Assembly: GCF_008831285.2 (NCBI RefSeq)
Contig: NC_045139.1
Location: 9,208,204-9,272,203, forward strand
DNA from: Nymphaea colorata
Lineage: Eukaryota > Streptophyta > Magnoliopsida > Nymphaeales > Nymphaeaceae
Length of the DNA stretch: 64,000 nucleotides
Direction: 5' to 3'
Shown here: positions 18,001 to 31,635 of the stretch, piece after piece
How positions within the stretch are numbered: position 1 is the first letter of the stretch
Layout of the letters: the number at the start of each line of letters is the position of its first letter
Made by a program: the position numbers and the translations under genes
Notes under the pieces: generated by a model
Seen by the model: only the letters and a program-made list of their open reading frames with translations
Told to the model about the DNA's origin: nothing
Databases searched by the model: none

Positions 18001-19296
18001 CTGCACTTCGGGAATATACCGGAGGACGGAAATTTATCGCGCTATATGTTCAAACAACCGGCCTTCGCTAATTATGTTTGGGAAAATGCCTGCACATACA
18101 ACGATATGATAACGATGAAGAATAGATGAAATAATATCCAATTCCAAATCAAATCGTTTGTCTGAAGAGAATGATAGGACGTGTGTTTGGATCCAACCTC
18201 AATTTTTGTAATCCAAGAGCGTGCTTCATCCAAATCAAAGTTGGTACACCCGTCTAGATCGCATATCCAAAAACAAGGCTTCTTTTATTATTATTGTTTC
18301 CCTACAAAACATTGTTATGTAAAAATCATTTTTTGTCATAGAGGATGCGCAACAGCTTGGAGTGAGGTTGGTAAGTGGTCAATTTGCATTTTGAGTGTTA
18401 TGAATGTCAAATTTTTATGATGCAAAAAGGAAAAATTACTAATATATAAGTTGAAGCATAATAGAAACAACATTTCGAGATACCTAAACTATGGTTTATA
18501 TCATAACATACTGTGTAGTTGCAAGTATTTCTTTTTTTAAGTTTTCAATATTAGAAATAATATTAAAATTAATAAAACCTTGTTACAACATTCTGTTTAA
18601 TTTACATGTATATATAAAAGTGGATCCTCAATTTTCGGACAGTTACACATAACTGCTAATATCAAAATGAAGCTGGAATTCCTTTTTTATATGTCAAAAG
18701 GAATTATTCGTACTAATAAAAGAAGTTCACAACTCAAGCATGTTAAGGCTAGCATTGTCATTTCATCAGTACCTCGTTCAAAATAGAATAAAAAAAAGGA
18801 ATTGTTTAGGTTATTAGCTATGGCTGATAAACAATTGACCTGCATCATTAATAAAAAAAATAAAAATTAGAAATTGAACATAATTTCTTAAGACTTATTT
18901 GCTTTTCATTTCGATTATTATTAAAAAAAAATGTTGTTGCGCCCTTTGCACGGTAAGTCAAGTTGAAATGTCTCGAGGAGTTGAATCAGATACTTCGCAC
19001 CCTTTGACGGGACTCATGTTGGTCGAAGGATTCGACCTTGGTGGACTGGACCCAACGGGTGGTTTGGATCACTAATTACGATCATCCTTAAATTCGGCCA
19101 CTAGTTACTCCTGCTTGGGGGGAAAAGGAATTCAATGTGGCGCCACACGTTGTCGGTCGTCTCGTGGAATTTTCTTCTTTCGCTTGTTGAGTTAAATGAG
19201 ACATGCCCACTGAAGATTTCTGCAGCTCATTATCGAATTTGGGAGTGGACTTGGTCTCCTGAAGTGATTCCTTGGATCTTGACTCTGCTGTAGGAA
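18001..19296. other. Divergent intergenic region between HMCES and P4H1
   Basis: About 1.3 kb, AT-rich between 18.4 and 18.95 kb, with no convincing coding sequence. The last ~200 bases are the likely promoter and leader of the prolyl hydroxylase and include a palindromic GTGGCGCCAC near 19138. The segment around 18180-18250 begins with GTGTTTGGAT, a motif common at plant MITE ends, but I could not define an element. Confidence 0.6.
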
Positions 19297-22200
19297 ATGG
19301 GTGGAATCAAGATCGTGTTGGGCCTCCTTACTCTGGTCACAATCGGCATGATCATAGGTTGGTTTCTTTGATTGCTCTTCAGTTTTTGTTTCGTTCGTTG
19401 GTTCGTTGGTGATAATTCGAAGGGAGGCGAACAAGGGATGCTTGGTTGATGAGTTTCTTTAATCTTTGTTGTTTTAGGCGATGCGAATTCTTGATTATTG
19501 GAAATATTTGGTACTTGGATGTTGGGATGGCAGTCTTGAGTTAAACCTCTGGCTTTCTCGTCTGGACAGGAGAGAAATTGTTTTAATTTCACAAGTTTCG
19601 GACCATTTATGGGTTCTCAGAAATTATTTTAAACCAATTTCGTCGGGTTTCATCTGTTGGTTGAAATCTGGATGTCCCTGTAGCTAAGATAATGGCGATT
19701 CTGTCCGTGTCTGGCCCCTGCCAGTTAATTGTTGGTTGATTTTCGTTTTTCCTGGTACCTATGAGGCGACAAGCAGTTGTCCTGTAGAAGTAACGGCAGC
19801 ATACTGGAAAATTTCCCGTAAATTTGCATCTCATTTGCAACTTCCGATACTAAAACTTCCTGCTAAGTCAATTCAACTTGCCCATAAAGTGTATCAGATT
19901 TTAGTTCTAAATTTTGTAGAATTTCTGGAATCTTGCTTTGCACCATCATGTAGTTGAGTGTGGAATTCGTTTGATTAAAAAACCGAACTCTGTTTATTCT
20001 TGGATGGTCAACATTCAGCCTTACTCGGTTTATGTCTTGTTGGTAGGTGCGTTGTTTCAAGTGGCATTTATTCGGCAGCTTGAGGAATCATCAGGTAGTG
20101 TTTATGGTTCTCCTTATATTGTTTCTTTGAAGATCTTGTGCATCTAGGAGGTGGATTCTGATGCTTGTTGACATGTATTTATCTGATCCCACGGCAGCAA
20201 AAATCCTGGGCATGAACGGATGCTGATTGTCGTATTTTTGCGATAATAAAAGGTTCTTGCTTATTGATATGACAAACGAGGAACTGCAAATATCTAAAAA
20301 TTTTACAACCTTTTCAGTCTTTCACATCACATTGGATGTTCTATGCAGATATAATGTTAGTTTTCATATTTTGGTGCTATGTCACATGGATGCTTCTAAA
20401 GTGCTGTCGCACGTGCATCAACACAAGTCAGGTGCTGGAGCAGCTCAGATATGGCACATCCCCGGCGTCTACCGAACTAAGCTAAAACTGACCATTTTAG
20501 ATGCACACCTGATTAAACTAGCCCTAGTACAAATGTTCATAATGACCAAGATGTAAATATAGATAAATAAGGATATTAAACAGTTAATTAACTATATATA
20601 TGTGTGTGTGTGTGTGTGTAATTGCCACATTAGCACCTTTTTTTTTTAAATTGTTGCATCCTCACCCGCACCCAACACCCATGTGACATAGTTTTGGTGG
20701 TCTTATAATGTCAATTATCATGGTAAGAGAGAGCACCATTCATTTCCTCACTTGGCATTTTACTAAGTTCTCTTAGTATGTTGGGGAATGCAAAACATTG
20801 TGCAATATTTGTCTTTTACTTTTACGTCCAGTAGCGGGTTCTGAGCCCCGTATGAGGAACTACTGGTTTTTCCTGTGGGAACATAATAAACATGTACATG
20901 CACGTATGCAAGTTTGTGCTTGAGCGGTGGCTGCTTACACTGTTTCAGTAGTTCTGAAGGGCAATGTTCACATGCAGGTTCCAAGTTTTCCTTGTCGAGG
21001 AGAATAGGTGGAAGTCAGAGTGAAGGCCGTGCTCTCTTATCAAGAGGTTGTTTGAATTTTAAAGGAAATTTCTACCGAATTTATTGATGTCATGCTTACT
21101 GTATGTAAAAATGTTGAGGGATGCTGTGATCCAGATAGGATTTAGAAGCATTATTACTGATCTGGAGAGGTGCAATCGTCTATCTCAAATTTGTGATGTT
21201 ACAGGCCCATTTTTATACATAGAACAGCAGTTTTTGTATTTTATCTTCCATATGGTACTAGAGACTACTTGATGTTTTAAAATTTTAATTATTCCTTTTC
21301 CTTGTTTATAGTGTGAAATGATCTGCATGCTCATGTGGTGGTTCTTTTTCACGATTCATTGTCGATGGTATCTTTTATCTTTTAGGCAGGTGTGATGACA
21401 TACCACTAAAATCATTGCAGTGTGTCTTTTCTGGAACATGAGAAAGATACTATGCCTTCAGGTTTGTGTGTCTTTGTACCATACCTCATTAAGGAACAGC
21501 CGAACAGAGTGTTGAGCATGTTATTGTTACCTTTTCCAATTATATATCCATGTTGGATTATGTTATTGGCTAATACCCTACTAGAAATCGCATGTTGTGC
21601 AGGTTACTTTCTGGTTATATGTTTTTGTGATAGTCTTTGGTGATTTTTTCCGTTAATTGTATTACAAGTCCACTTCCGCACCCATTGTCCCATTCTTGAT
21701 GCATTTGTTTAAGTTTTCATCCTGCTGATGCCTTTTAACATTTTCCAGGACTGTCTCTTTGGGCAAATGATGAAGATGCACGTGTTCTACGTCTTGGATT
21801 GGTATGCTCAAACTCTTGCCTGCTTTCTTGCTTTCCCATAAATTGTTTTGGTTAGTATTTTTCCTCAAGAGTCTTATTTTAGCTGCCAAGCTACAGTTTT
21901 GAAACATGAACAAAACTACGACTTGGCAAGACGCGGTTCATCCATGTTCATTTGATAGAAATTGATATTGTATATATCACTAAATCCAATGGAAGACCCA
22001 TAAATTTAAACTAGAGAGGGCAAAATTATTTTGGAAAATGAAATAGAAAGAAAGGGGCATACGTGGTAGGAAAATGAAACAAAAATAAAGGGCATACGAG
22101 GATGGGCATATCAGGAATCAAGCTGAACTAGGGTGGGAGAGGCTCATACTGACCAACCCAGTAACTTGTTAAATTTGCTTTGTTTGTGTATATTCTTATA

Positions 22201-25200
22201 TGTTGAAGCATCTCTCAGAGGCCTTCTGATTCCTGCCCCTGGTAACGCCAGAAACAAGACGTCTGAACAGGAAGAACAAACATGTCTCCGAGAGGGACTG
22301 TGTTTGCTTTCTGTGAAACAGTTGTTCTGCCAAGCAGGGGCATCAATTGACCTCAGAATGCCAAGATCGTGTTCCATGGATATGATCCATGGGAAGGCAG
22401 AGTTCCTGTTCTGCCATTATGCATGGTTGCAGATGAACGTGGGGAACATAATTGTTTCTTTTACAATTTTTGATGCTCAAAATCTGGGATGTGAGAGAAA
22501 GTAGAGAACAGCACTTCTCTATGTGCATTCTTCCTGCTTCTTTTGTAATATATAGCAAGATGTGTTGCAGACGTGAGCAAAACAAAGTTTAAAGCTTCTT
22601 TTTTTGGTCCCTATGTTATAGAATTTACAGTGTTGAAATAGCTGAACCATTTAGCTGTTGTGGCTGAGTTTTTATATTTGGTACAGATCAAGCCTGAAGT
22701 AGTCAGCTGGTCCCCAAGAATTACTATCCTTCATAACTTTTTAAGTCCAGAGGTACTGATTGTATCGTCTTGTTCTGTCTTATGGTTACATGCTATTTTC
22801 TGTTTATTTGTGTCTCAGTGCTTCGTGTTCAAGTTCTAAATTGGATTTTGTGCTGTAAAGCAAAAGTGTAACTTGTTACTTTCAGGAGTGTGATTACCTT
22901 AAAGCAATTGCTCGGCCAAGGCTTCAAATTTCAACAGTTGTAGATGCAAAAACAGGCAAGGCATGTCCTTCCAAGCCTCTTTTAGATAGCTAAGGGCTTT
23001 TTGCTTCCTTCTCTCTTTGACTTTAAGACTTTAAGTTTAATGTAATGTTCAATAACGAGTTTACCACTTTTGCCTGTTTTATTTTTATGCCTTTGCAAAA
23101 GTTATTTGATTCTTGTTATAAGAATTTGGATTAATCATGTGAATAACTATTAGTACAGAGATCTCTTGTCTAGATTCAAGATTGTAAAATTCAAAAATTG
23201 ATTCTTGCTATTTCATGCAGGCAAAATGGTTCTCTCATTGGTATTATTTTCCTGAATGTGAAAAAATTGTATGTAATAAAATATTTGAATATTCCAAATA
23301 CTCAAACAAGCAGGAGATTTCTGGGAAATCAGTTGCTTCAATTACATAAAAAGAACTCTAATTTGATAGTTGAAAAAAAAAGAACGTTGAAGTTCCATTG
23401 TAACAATTAATAAGAAGCTCTTTAGAAATCTCATGATACTGGTGCTAGTGTTTAGCATTCTGGAATAAAATTTTTCTATGGATACTTCCTCCTCTTTGGG
23501 GATGTCTATTGTTACTATGCCTCAAGGTATCATGTTGCTCAAACAGTTCTTGGCTTCTTGTTTTTTGTCACGAGAGACTAGTTATGCAGTTTATCTCGCA
23601 TTTCAACTTGGCAAAATTTGCGTTCAGATGATATACACTGGGTAAAATTTAGATGTTCACTTGTTCTGAAATATGTATTTGTTTGAAATTTTGAATCCTA
23701 ATTTTTGTTGCAAACCTGCGATTGACTTTAGTATCCCCGTAGAGTCTAGGTATCTTTATCATGTTTAATCATGTCTGGTTCCAGGTGTCCAGTTATCTAC
23801 TCCCAACTGCTGAGTACTAAGCCCTTTTGTTTTTGGCCACCAGGGTATTAAGAGTAATGTTCGAACAAGTTCTGGGATGTTTTTAAGCTCAAATGAGAGA
23901 AAGTATCCAATGATACAGGTTGGTTTTTTAATTTCAAGTATGGTAGTGCCATATGGTCTAAGCATGCATTTTAAATTGCATATTTAAATTGATATTCTGT
24001 TTCTTCTTCTGTTCTCTAGCAATACCTGTTTATCAAAGTCATATGACATACTGGAACCTTGATAAATGATCAGAAACCATCATTTTTTGAAAGCCATTCA
24101 TGAAATGCACTCTTTTAAAGCTCAAGACTAGTTTTTGTTCCAGTGGCCTGTTGACAAAGCGTGCACTTAATTCATCCATGTGATGGTATCCTTCTACACA
24201 GATGCCAATCACTGTAAAATGCATAATTAGAGCAATAAACATGTAGAAGTGAACCATGCACAGCATATAACCTGATAGATATACAAGGATATATTCAGCA
24301 AAGACATTCTGTAAATCAAATAGAAAGTCCTTATGTCCAAATAAAATAGTACCAACAAAAGGATTAGGAGCTCAAATGAAAGATACTGTGCAGATTCTGC
24401 TACAGAACAGTTAAGGAGTTTTCCCTTTTGTATCTTCCATACACGTGTCAATTCAGAACACCTTGTAATAATCGACTACTAATCATAGTGCCGGTTCTCA
24501 ATAAACTCCAGTTTTAATTGTTCAAACTATATATTGCACAACCAAATACGTTTGTGTTGTTCAATATTTGTCTTAAATTTCTTCTCTTTACAGTAGTTCT
24601 ATATGAGAAGGATGTGCGTGTGCTGAATGAAATGATGAAGAATAGATGAAAAATCTTCAGTGATCTTCATGCCTTTTATTGTGGACCAGGAAATTGAAAA
24701 ACGTATTGCTATCTATTCTCAAGTGCCTGCAGAAAATGGAGAGCTCATACAGGTCCTTCGGTAAGCAGTTCAATGCTTGTTTTTTTTTTTTTCATATTTC
24801 AAATTTTCAAGTGATGACTTGCTTTCATATGCACTTGACTTTTAATAACTGTGAAAGGACAGGTATGAAAAGAATCAGTATTACAAACCACATCATGACT
24901 ACTTCTCTGATACAGTAAGTTCCATTTTCTTTCTCCTTTTGAGCCTCTGGTACCTGGTTTCTGGTATACATCCACGGATACTCATAAAAAGACTTGCAGA
25001 CACTGATATAGAATGTAGTTCTGTTATGGTATTTCTGAAAATGTTGAGGTGCATATTTACTTGATTACTTCATATAGTTTGTTTAGAGTTTAGACACATC
25101 AGATCTGAGGGGTCCCTTTGTATTTGAGTCTTTATGTTCTAAATATTTTATTTCTCTTGTACATAGTTTAATTTGGAACGTGGAGGCCAGAGAATTGCAA

Positions 25201-28200
25201 CAATGCTCATGTATCTAAGTGATAATGTTCAAGGTGGTGAGACATACTTCCCTATGGTATGTTTGGCTTTTTGGTCATGGAGTCTCTGTTTTATAATGGT
25301 TTATCTCTTGCTAATTCTGGGAGCTTGCGTTTTGGTCTTTTGTTCTCCATAGGTTGCTGTTTTATGATGGTTGTTTCCGGTTACTTCTTTGAGCTTTTGT
25401 TTGATATGTTGTGGTTTGCTGATCATTGAATAGTGCTTTTAAGCTTTGTCTTCCACTTTCGCCTTCTTATATGGACACAAGGCTCTAGAAGATACAAATG
25501 CAGCAAGAGAAGGGGATAGAAATGCCTTGTAGCCCTAACCAATGCTTGGCCATTAGGTTGTTGGCTCATTTGGTATCTGGACGTCCTCTTTGTTAATGAG
25601 GCATTTGGGTAGTACTTTAGTTACTTTTTTTGAAAAAATAAATGACAACTTGTATTTCATTTTCAAAAGGTAATTTCACATGTGCTACCTTGCAAACTAT
25701 CACTCGGGCAACCTTACACCACTTGACCTCTCTTTTCGTTTATGGGCATTTAGGTAGTTCTCTAAGTTCATATATAGGAATTTTGGTAATCCACTAAGGG
25801 CATACATGTTTGCACAATGAAATTTTAATAAATAAATATTTTAAGCAACTATATTTAATGTCTCATTTTAATGTTATTAGCATCTGATTTCAAATTGTCT
25901 ACTAGCCTTGGTTTTGTTGGTTGAGAGTTTCTAATCTACAAGGGCTATACTTGCCTACGCCTTTGTTGTAGCTAAATCAGGTTGTTGCCTAAGTGTCCAA
26001 TGCAGGTTTCTATCATCCATTTCAATATCACCTCATTTCTCCCTCTCAAGTTCCCTGTCCAATAAATCTACGAGGGCTATACATGCCTAGGCCTTTGTGA
26101 TAGCTAAATCAGGTTGTTACCTTGATATCCAGTACATGTTTCTATCATCCATTTCAATATCACCTCATTTCTTCCTGTCATGTTACCTGGAATTCCAATA
26201 AGATCTTCGTGCCCTTTGTTAGAATAGGTTCAACAACCTTACGGAAACACAATCACAAATATATTGTTTTCTTATCATCAAAATAACATCAAACATTTTT
26301 AATGGGAAAATCTCACAAAATTTTCAAAATGTTGTAAAAAATATTTGTTTCTATACTATTCAAATATCGTGATTCCTTTTTTTATAGAAAAGCCTTTTTT
26401 AATGCATTTTTAGTCTATGTTTTAATTTTTTGTTTGTTCTAAAGTAATAGTAAACATTTTGAATTTTCATCAGTTTGTTGTAACATAATTAGTAGAAAAC
26501 TCTTAACGTCATAAAATTTGTGCCATTTTTTATTTATGTTTTAATTTTTAATTTCTGAGATTTCTTGAGAAAAATTTTGCTAAAAGACATCTGAAAAAAC
26601 CTTCCCCATAAAGACTTGATAACGATATTTGTGACTATGTATCAAAGAGTTTCCCTATTGCAAGTCAATGGCTTTCGTCATTGTTTAGCATGTGAATCCC
26701 AAGTAAGAATTCCAAGTAAAAAGGGCATGTCGATATGCTGGTTGTGTGTTGTGATGTCTGGGGTTTTTTGTTGGGGTCTGAATGCATATCACATAATACG
26801 CCAACATTTTTTTTTCTCAAACTCTGAAGGCAAGGGTTGTAGCCAGATTTTTCAACCTAGTAGGTATTTAATTTATGAAGATCAAAGATCTGTCATTTAG
26901 TTAGGCACTTTCACTAAAATTAGCCGCTGATATCACTGCCTATGACGCTTGCATTTATAGCAACTGTAAACATGTCTGCTGAAATAAAGAGCATTTACCT
27001 CTAAGAGTAAAACAGAATCTAGGGGACGATAGGGAAGGGCTTTGACAGGAGTAGCATGATATGCTTCTGCCATACTCCTACATGTTATCCTGCATCTTCT
27101 GGGGCGGCCATGTTTACTTTCTGCAACAAGGCATTTCTTTTATTCCTTTTCAAAACAAAATAAACTGCCTGGAGATTAATGGCTCTTTGGCTTCGCCTGC
27201 TGATATCTATTATGTAGACTTGCCCACACCTGCCTCTGCGACAGTGTTTGCTGTAAGTGGTCTGCTAATGTGTTACGTCACTCCATTCTTGTGGACATAA
27301 GAAATTAAGAATTAATAAAACTATCTTGTACCAGTCCTCTGGAGAATTTCCAGGCGGCATAAGTGTTGAAGAATGTGAAAGGATAGCACCTGGGTAATAT
27401 ATTATAACTTCACATAGAGACCCTTTATTGCAGGAAACTGTCTAAGACAGGCCGTGTCTCAACAGCATGCATCCTTTTTGAACATGGGACACCTTCCACC
27501 ATTTATCTTTATTTTTGCATGGATTTACCAAAAGTTTCTTTCAGCCTTAAAGGTGGGACAGAAAGAGAGGATGGAAAAGGTCATGAGATGGAGTGTTTGC
27601 CATGCCCCTCTCCACTTTCCAATCACATCCTTAATTAGAAATTATTTGGTTGGTGAAAAAATTGTGAGGTGTAACTACAGTTTAGGGTCACGGTTCTTAA
27701 AATTGTTGGAGCGCATCTACCTCCATTCGTTTGACTTTGTCATAGTACTGCAAGGATTCAAGATAATATCTTGCAGGTTTACCACCTAAATAGTTCTTTT
27801 TCGAAAACGGGCGTGACATATTTTGAATTTTTAATCAATAAAAAACTGTTATGACTTTGATATTAAAAGGCATTTTGTTATTGAAAGTTATTAAAAAAGA
27901 ATGAAAAAGAGTATTTAGCGAAATGTGGCAAATTGGTATTGAAGCATCCAGGTCCATGCGTCCGTGCATGTGCGCGGGGATATGGCTAGAATCCTTTGTT
28001 ATCGCCAAAATGGTTGTCAATGCTAGTTTGCTGTGTTGTCAAAGCGTCTTGTATATTTTCCAGGTCTCTATTTTTTTTTGCAAGATTTCATGAATAACGC
28101 CTCCGGTATAGTTTCATGGTATAATATCATGATGTTCTTGACCAACCAGGCGGGAGATGGTGAATGTAGCTGTGGTGGAAAGATGGTTAAAGGATTATGT

Positions 28201-28444
28201 GTGAAGCCAAGTAGAGGAGATGCAGTTCTCTTCTGGAGCATGGTCTGCCCTCTGCCGTCAGCGTCTTATGTTAGAGTGGTTAGGCAGGAAGTTTATTATT
28301 TACTAGTTCTGTAACACATTGGTTGTCTTTTTACAGGATCTTGATGGGACATCAGATCCAAAGAGTGTTCATGGTGGCTGTGAAGTTCTAGATGGAGAGA
28401 AGTGGTCTGCTACAAAATGGATGAGACAGAAAACCAGCTCCTGA
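19297..28444 (+). CDS. P4H1: Prolyl 4-hydroxylase, AtP4H1 type
   Basis: Twelve exons: 19297-19357, 20047-20094, 20978-21046, 21749-21801, 22687-22752, 22886-22960, 23844-23918, 24690-24760, 24863-24914, 25167-25256, 28150-28242 and 28337-28444. Together 861 nt, 286 residues, close to AtP4H1. An N-terminal hydrophobic segment (about residues 4-31) predicts a type II membrane anchor, as in plant P4Hs of the ER/Golgi. The catalytic 2-oxoglutarate/Fe(II) core is complete: His183-x-Asp185 in PHHDYF, His263 in VHGGCEV, and Lys273 in GEKWSATKW, which binds 2-oxoglutarate. The enzyme hydroxylates prolines in HRGP-type proteins. The exon 6/7 junction (TGK|GIK) requires a GC donor at 22961. Intron 10 (2.9 kb) contains a tandem duplication. 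Intron 2 carries a MITE. The start is the first ATG of the exon encoding MGGIKIVLGLLTLV, which matches the family N-terminus. Confidence 0.94.
20377..20691. mobile_element. hAT-like MITE, 315 bp, in P4H1 intron 2
   Basis: Perfect 8-bp target duplication TTTTGGTG at 20369-20376 and 20692-20699. The terminal inverted repeats are perfect for 13 bases (CTATGTCACATGG), with similarity continuing inward. It contains a TA/TG microsatellite at 20593-20618 and no transposase. It lies wholly within intron 2 (20095-20977). Shares its termini with the element at 13113-13560. Confidence 0.92.
25934..26197. repeat. 132-bp tandem duplication in P4H1 intron 10
   Basis: Two adjacent copies share 'agggctata', 'tagctaaatcaggttgtt' and 'ttctatcatccatttcaata' in order at a 132-base spacing. 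Non-coding, with a few percent divergence. Confidence 0.85.
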
Positions 28445-31020
28445 CTCCTGAGTCTCTCTCTCCCTTTCTCTCTTTCTAAAGTGCCCTCTTGATTTGGGTG
28501 TATCATTTTTTTTTCAAAAAATTATTTATTTACAGACCACAATGTAGTCTAGTGTAATATAAGAAAGCTATTGATGTCGAGGACTACAGCAAAGAATGGC
28601 AGTTATAATTTTGTATGTCCAAGGATGTGCTGATAGTGCAGAGGCCTTTTTGAGTTTTAACCACTAAGCTTTTCCTTTTTACCTGATCCCTGCACGGTTG
28701 CACCTGCTTTTGCTTTTCCTATTGCACTGAGCATTAAACAAGGCGCGTCTAAGATGCTTTGCGAGTTTTAACATTCATATTGTTTCTCTCTCAAGATTCT
28801 CACCTCCGCCTTTTTCTTTTTTCACCTACCACCCTCATCTCAACTTTTGTGGGGAACACTGTGTCAATGGTTGTTTTCTTTTTGGCTTCTCCCTTGCTTA
28901 CCTACTCGAGTCTGCATTTCCTGATGTGCATCACTTTGCTGTCGGGTTTAATGGAGTGAATAAAAGGTTAACAGTCATTGTAGTGATGACAGAAGCATCC
29001 CTCTCTCTCTCTCTCTAAACACAAACAGACAGACGTGCATTTGTTCATATGCATGCAGAAGCACCGTTGACAATAAATGAGTTTCAGATCTTAAAGGAAT
29101 TATTTACAGAGAACATGTCCATTACTTTTTACGGTTTAAATGTTTCAAATGCTCTCCTGATTCATGTTATAGCTACCAAGAGAAGAACACTGCCATTCTA
29201 AGTTGTCTTTTTGAAATTTCTTCGTAATTCCTTACTTCACGTCGAAGTATGCCTTTGCATCTCTCTCGTGGTTATAGAGAGGGAGAGAGCGATGGCACAT
29301 ATTATGAACTCCAGCAGAAGAATGACTGCAATATTCTGAATCTACCACATTTGAATTATTAACAGAACTATTTCCTATTCAATGAAAAATTCGAAAGCAC
29401 CAACCCACGACTTAATGGCTCTGCTGGTTCATGCGCATTGATGGCCTTTAAGTCTGATTCCTCCCATCTTCCTCATTACCTTTTGTGGGACCCAAAAAAA
29501 AAAAAATTGGCTTCTTACAGCAGAAGGGCCAAGGATCATCAGGTCTGCTGAGAAACAAAAAAGCATATATGTCTATGCACTCTGTCAGTCTCCCAGTAGG
29601 TCTCTTTTTATCTCTCCTCTCAGCCTCTTCCTCTTTATTATTATGGTGTTCACTTTGGCAGCTGTCCAACTTGACCAGCGGCTTAAATTGGGCTCAACTT
29701 TTTAGACTCTTTTTCCTCTAAAAGTGAACATAGATGCTGATCTAATCATACAGATAACTAAACAACATTTGCAGATTGATGTGAGTCTACATATATAGAC
29801 TGGCAAAATTAATGAAGCCAGCACCTTGTCTCACTATTCTCTTCTAACTCTTCTTGATCAACAACCTGTTCATGCTCATATTATATCTATACATATTAAG
29901 GGTGCAAATGGGCGGTTTCACAACAGCTAAACATGTAGGAAAGTGGAATCCAGTTGGATTCAGTGCAGTAACCTCAAATCTATAACTCAACCAAAGTTGT
30001 TCTCCTATGCTTAGAAAAGCTGAAGCTAAGTATATAGACATGTACACTTAAGTGCGAGCTAATGCATGCACACACACACATACATACGTATATAACATAC
30101 CTCCAGAGCGACTTAGTTTTCTTACACATGTCGAGGCAAAGCCTAAATTAGCATTGCATGTCATGAGACAAACCATATGAGGTGAGTCCTAACAAGCTTC
30201 TACAAGTGCATGGCCTGAGCTAGGACACCACAGGTTGGTTAAGCTCAGCTTCATCTGTGGAGGTGACTGACTGCTTTTTTAGATCTTAATTGGGTGAGGA
30301 TTTTTCCGAGAATGAGTCCAAAGTTGGACGCAAAGCAGCAGAAAGAATCAGAATCGAATTGCAAAAAGTTAGATCCTCCTTCCTTTGGTGAATGCGACTA
30401 ATCAGATTCGATCTACTAAAGGATTTGGATCCAGATCTTTCATAATCCCCATCTTTTCTTTGGAACATTTAAGGCGAAGACCTCGCTTTCGAAACAAGCG
30501 ACCTGATAGGTCATGTCAATCGGGAAAGGATCACGAGGGTCAAGTCTGGACCGGGTCGGAGAAAATCCAGATCCAGTAGATTGACGATCTTGTCTCTGAG
30601 CTGATATCTATTTATTTTTCATAGAAAACAGCAGCTGCTACGGATACGCAATCCGATGCGGAGGTCAAGATTTGTACCCGCAGTCAGATTTTATTAATAC
30701 TGGTGCGGTCCGGACCCAGGTCCGGTCATGTCACCCAGTCCCCTCAATTCCTCATTCCAGTACCACCGCCAATGCCTCACACTGTAGCTGTGGATTCATG
30801 TCCATCTTCTGGATTTGACCCGGACACCACATCCACCTTAAACGAACGGCCGGCCCATATATATATATATATATATATGTCTTGTTACATGTATGTGATT
30901 AAATATAAAAACTAAGAAAATTAATTATAACTCGTCTTGTTGAACCTGATCGAAGGTTAAGTAAAATTAGTGAACAAAATTTGTTCACATATTTCACAAT
31001 AAATTTTTATATTTACTTCG
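28445..31020. other. P4H1 3' flank and intergenic DNA
   Basis: The first few hundred bases are presumably the P4H1 3' UTR (T-rich, stop at 28442-28444). Beyond it are a (CT)n run near 28998-29016, a poly-A tract near 29492, and an (AT)n run near 30858-30878. No open frame resembles a known protein. Confidence 0.6.
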
Positions 31021-31560
31021 TACGCATAAACACTTGTGCCGGATACAAATCCAGAAGCAGGACACAGACCGGTCCGCAAGCCCATGTTTGGCGGAGTTAA
31101 CGTGGTCCCCAAGACCCACAAACTTGAGCCCCACGCTGTGGGTGGGAGCCCGAAAAGCGGGGCCCGCCACAAACTCTAAGTTTTTATTTCCCTTCGAGGT
31201 TAGTTGGAGGGCGGCAGTGGGGGAGGTCCGAGTCAAAGGGCAGAATCGTCAAGAGGGAGGTTGGTTGTGCCCGCTAAAAGGTGGTTTGTCGCCTTGCTTG
31301 TGTCAGATTGCGCCCTCTTTTCGAGCCGCGGTCGACACACTCGAGCTCCCCACCGACGAAAAAGGCCTTCGACCCCGGCTTTTGAGGCTCCCCCGCGTGG
31401 GCGCCCGTGGGCCCGATGGACGTCTATGCCCCCGAGCTTTTCCTTTTATTTGCCAGACTACCCCCTTCCTTTGCCTCGGACTTTGGTCCCCGTCCCCGGT
31501 GACGTTGACTCCTGATGCCCGGATTTTTTAATTTTCGAAGACCAGAATACCCTCAAAGCC
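31020..31560. other. GC-rich stretch with no identified gene
   Basis: A sharply GC-richer segment than its surroundings, with motifs such as GGGCCC, GTGGGTGGG and CCGCGG. Open frames run in more than one register (the longest is 165 codons at 31034-31531), as expected from base composition alone. None resembles a domain I know. Its composition resembles the upstream region of the NOI gene (35.65-36.33 kb), so it may be an orphan promoter or a first-exon remnant. Confidence 0.4.
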
Positions 31561-31635
31561 GATCAAAAGGGTGGCACCAAGCACGGGTCGTCCAGTTTCC
31601 TCATTTATTTATTTGAAAACTTGGTTTTGCCTCAA

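Noticed and set aside
31034-31531. 165-codon open frame in the GC-rich island
   Set aside because: Two overlapping long frames exist in the same GC-rich stretch, as expected by composition; no domain and no conserved pattern.
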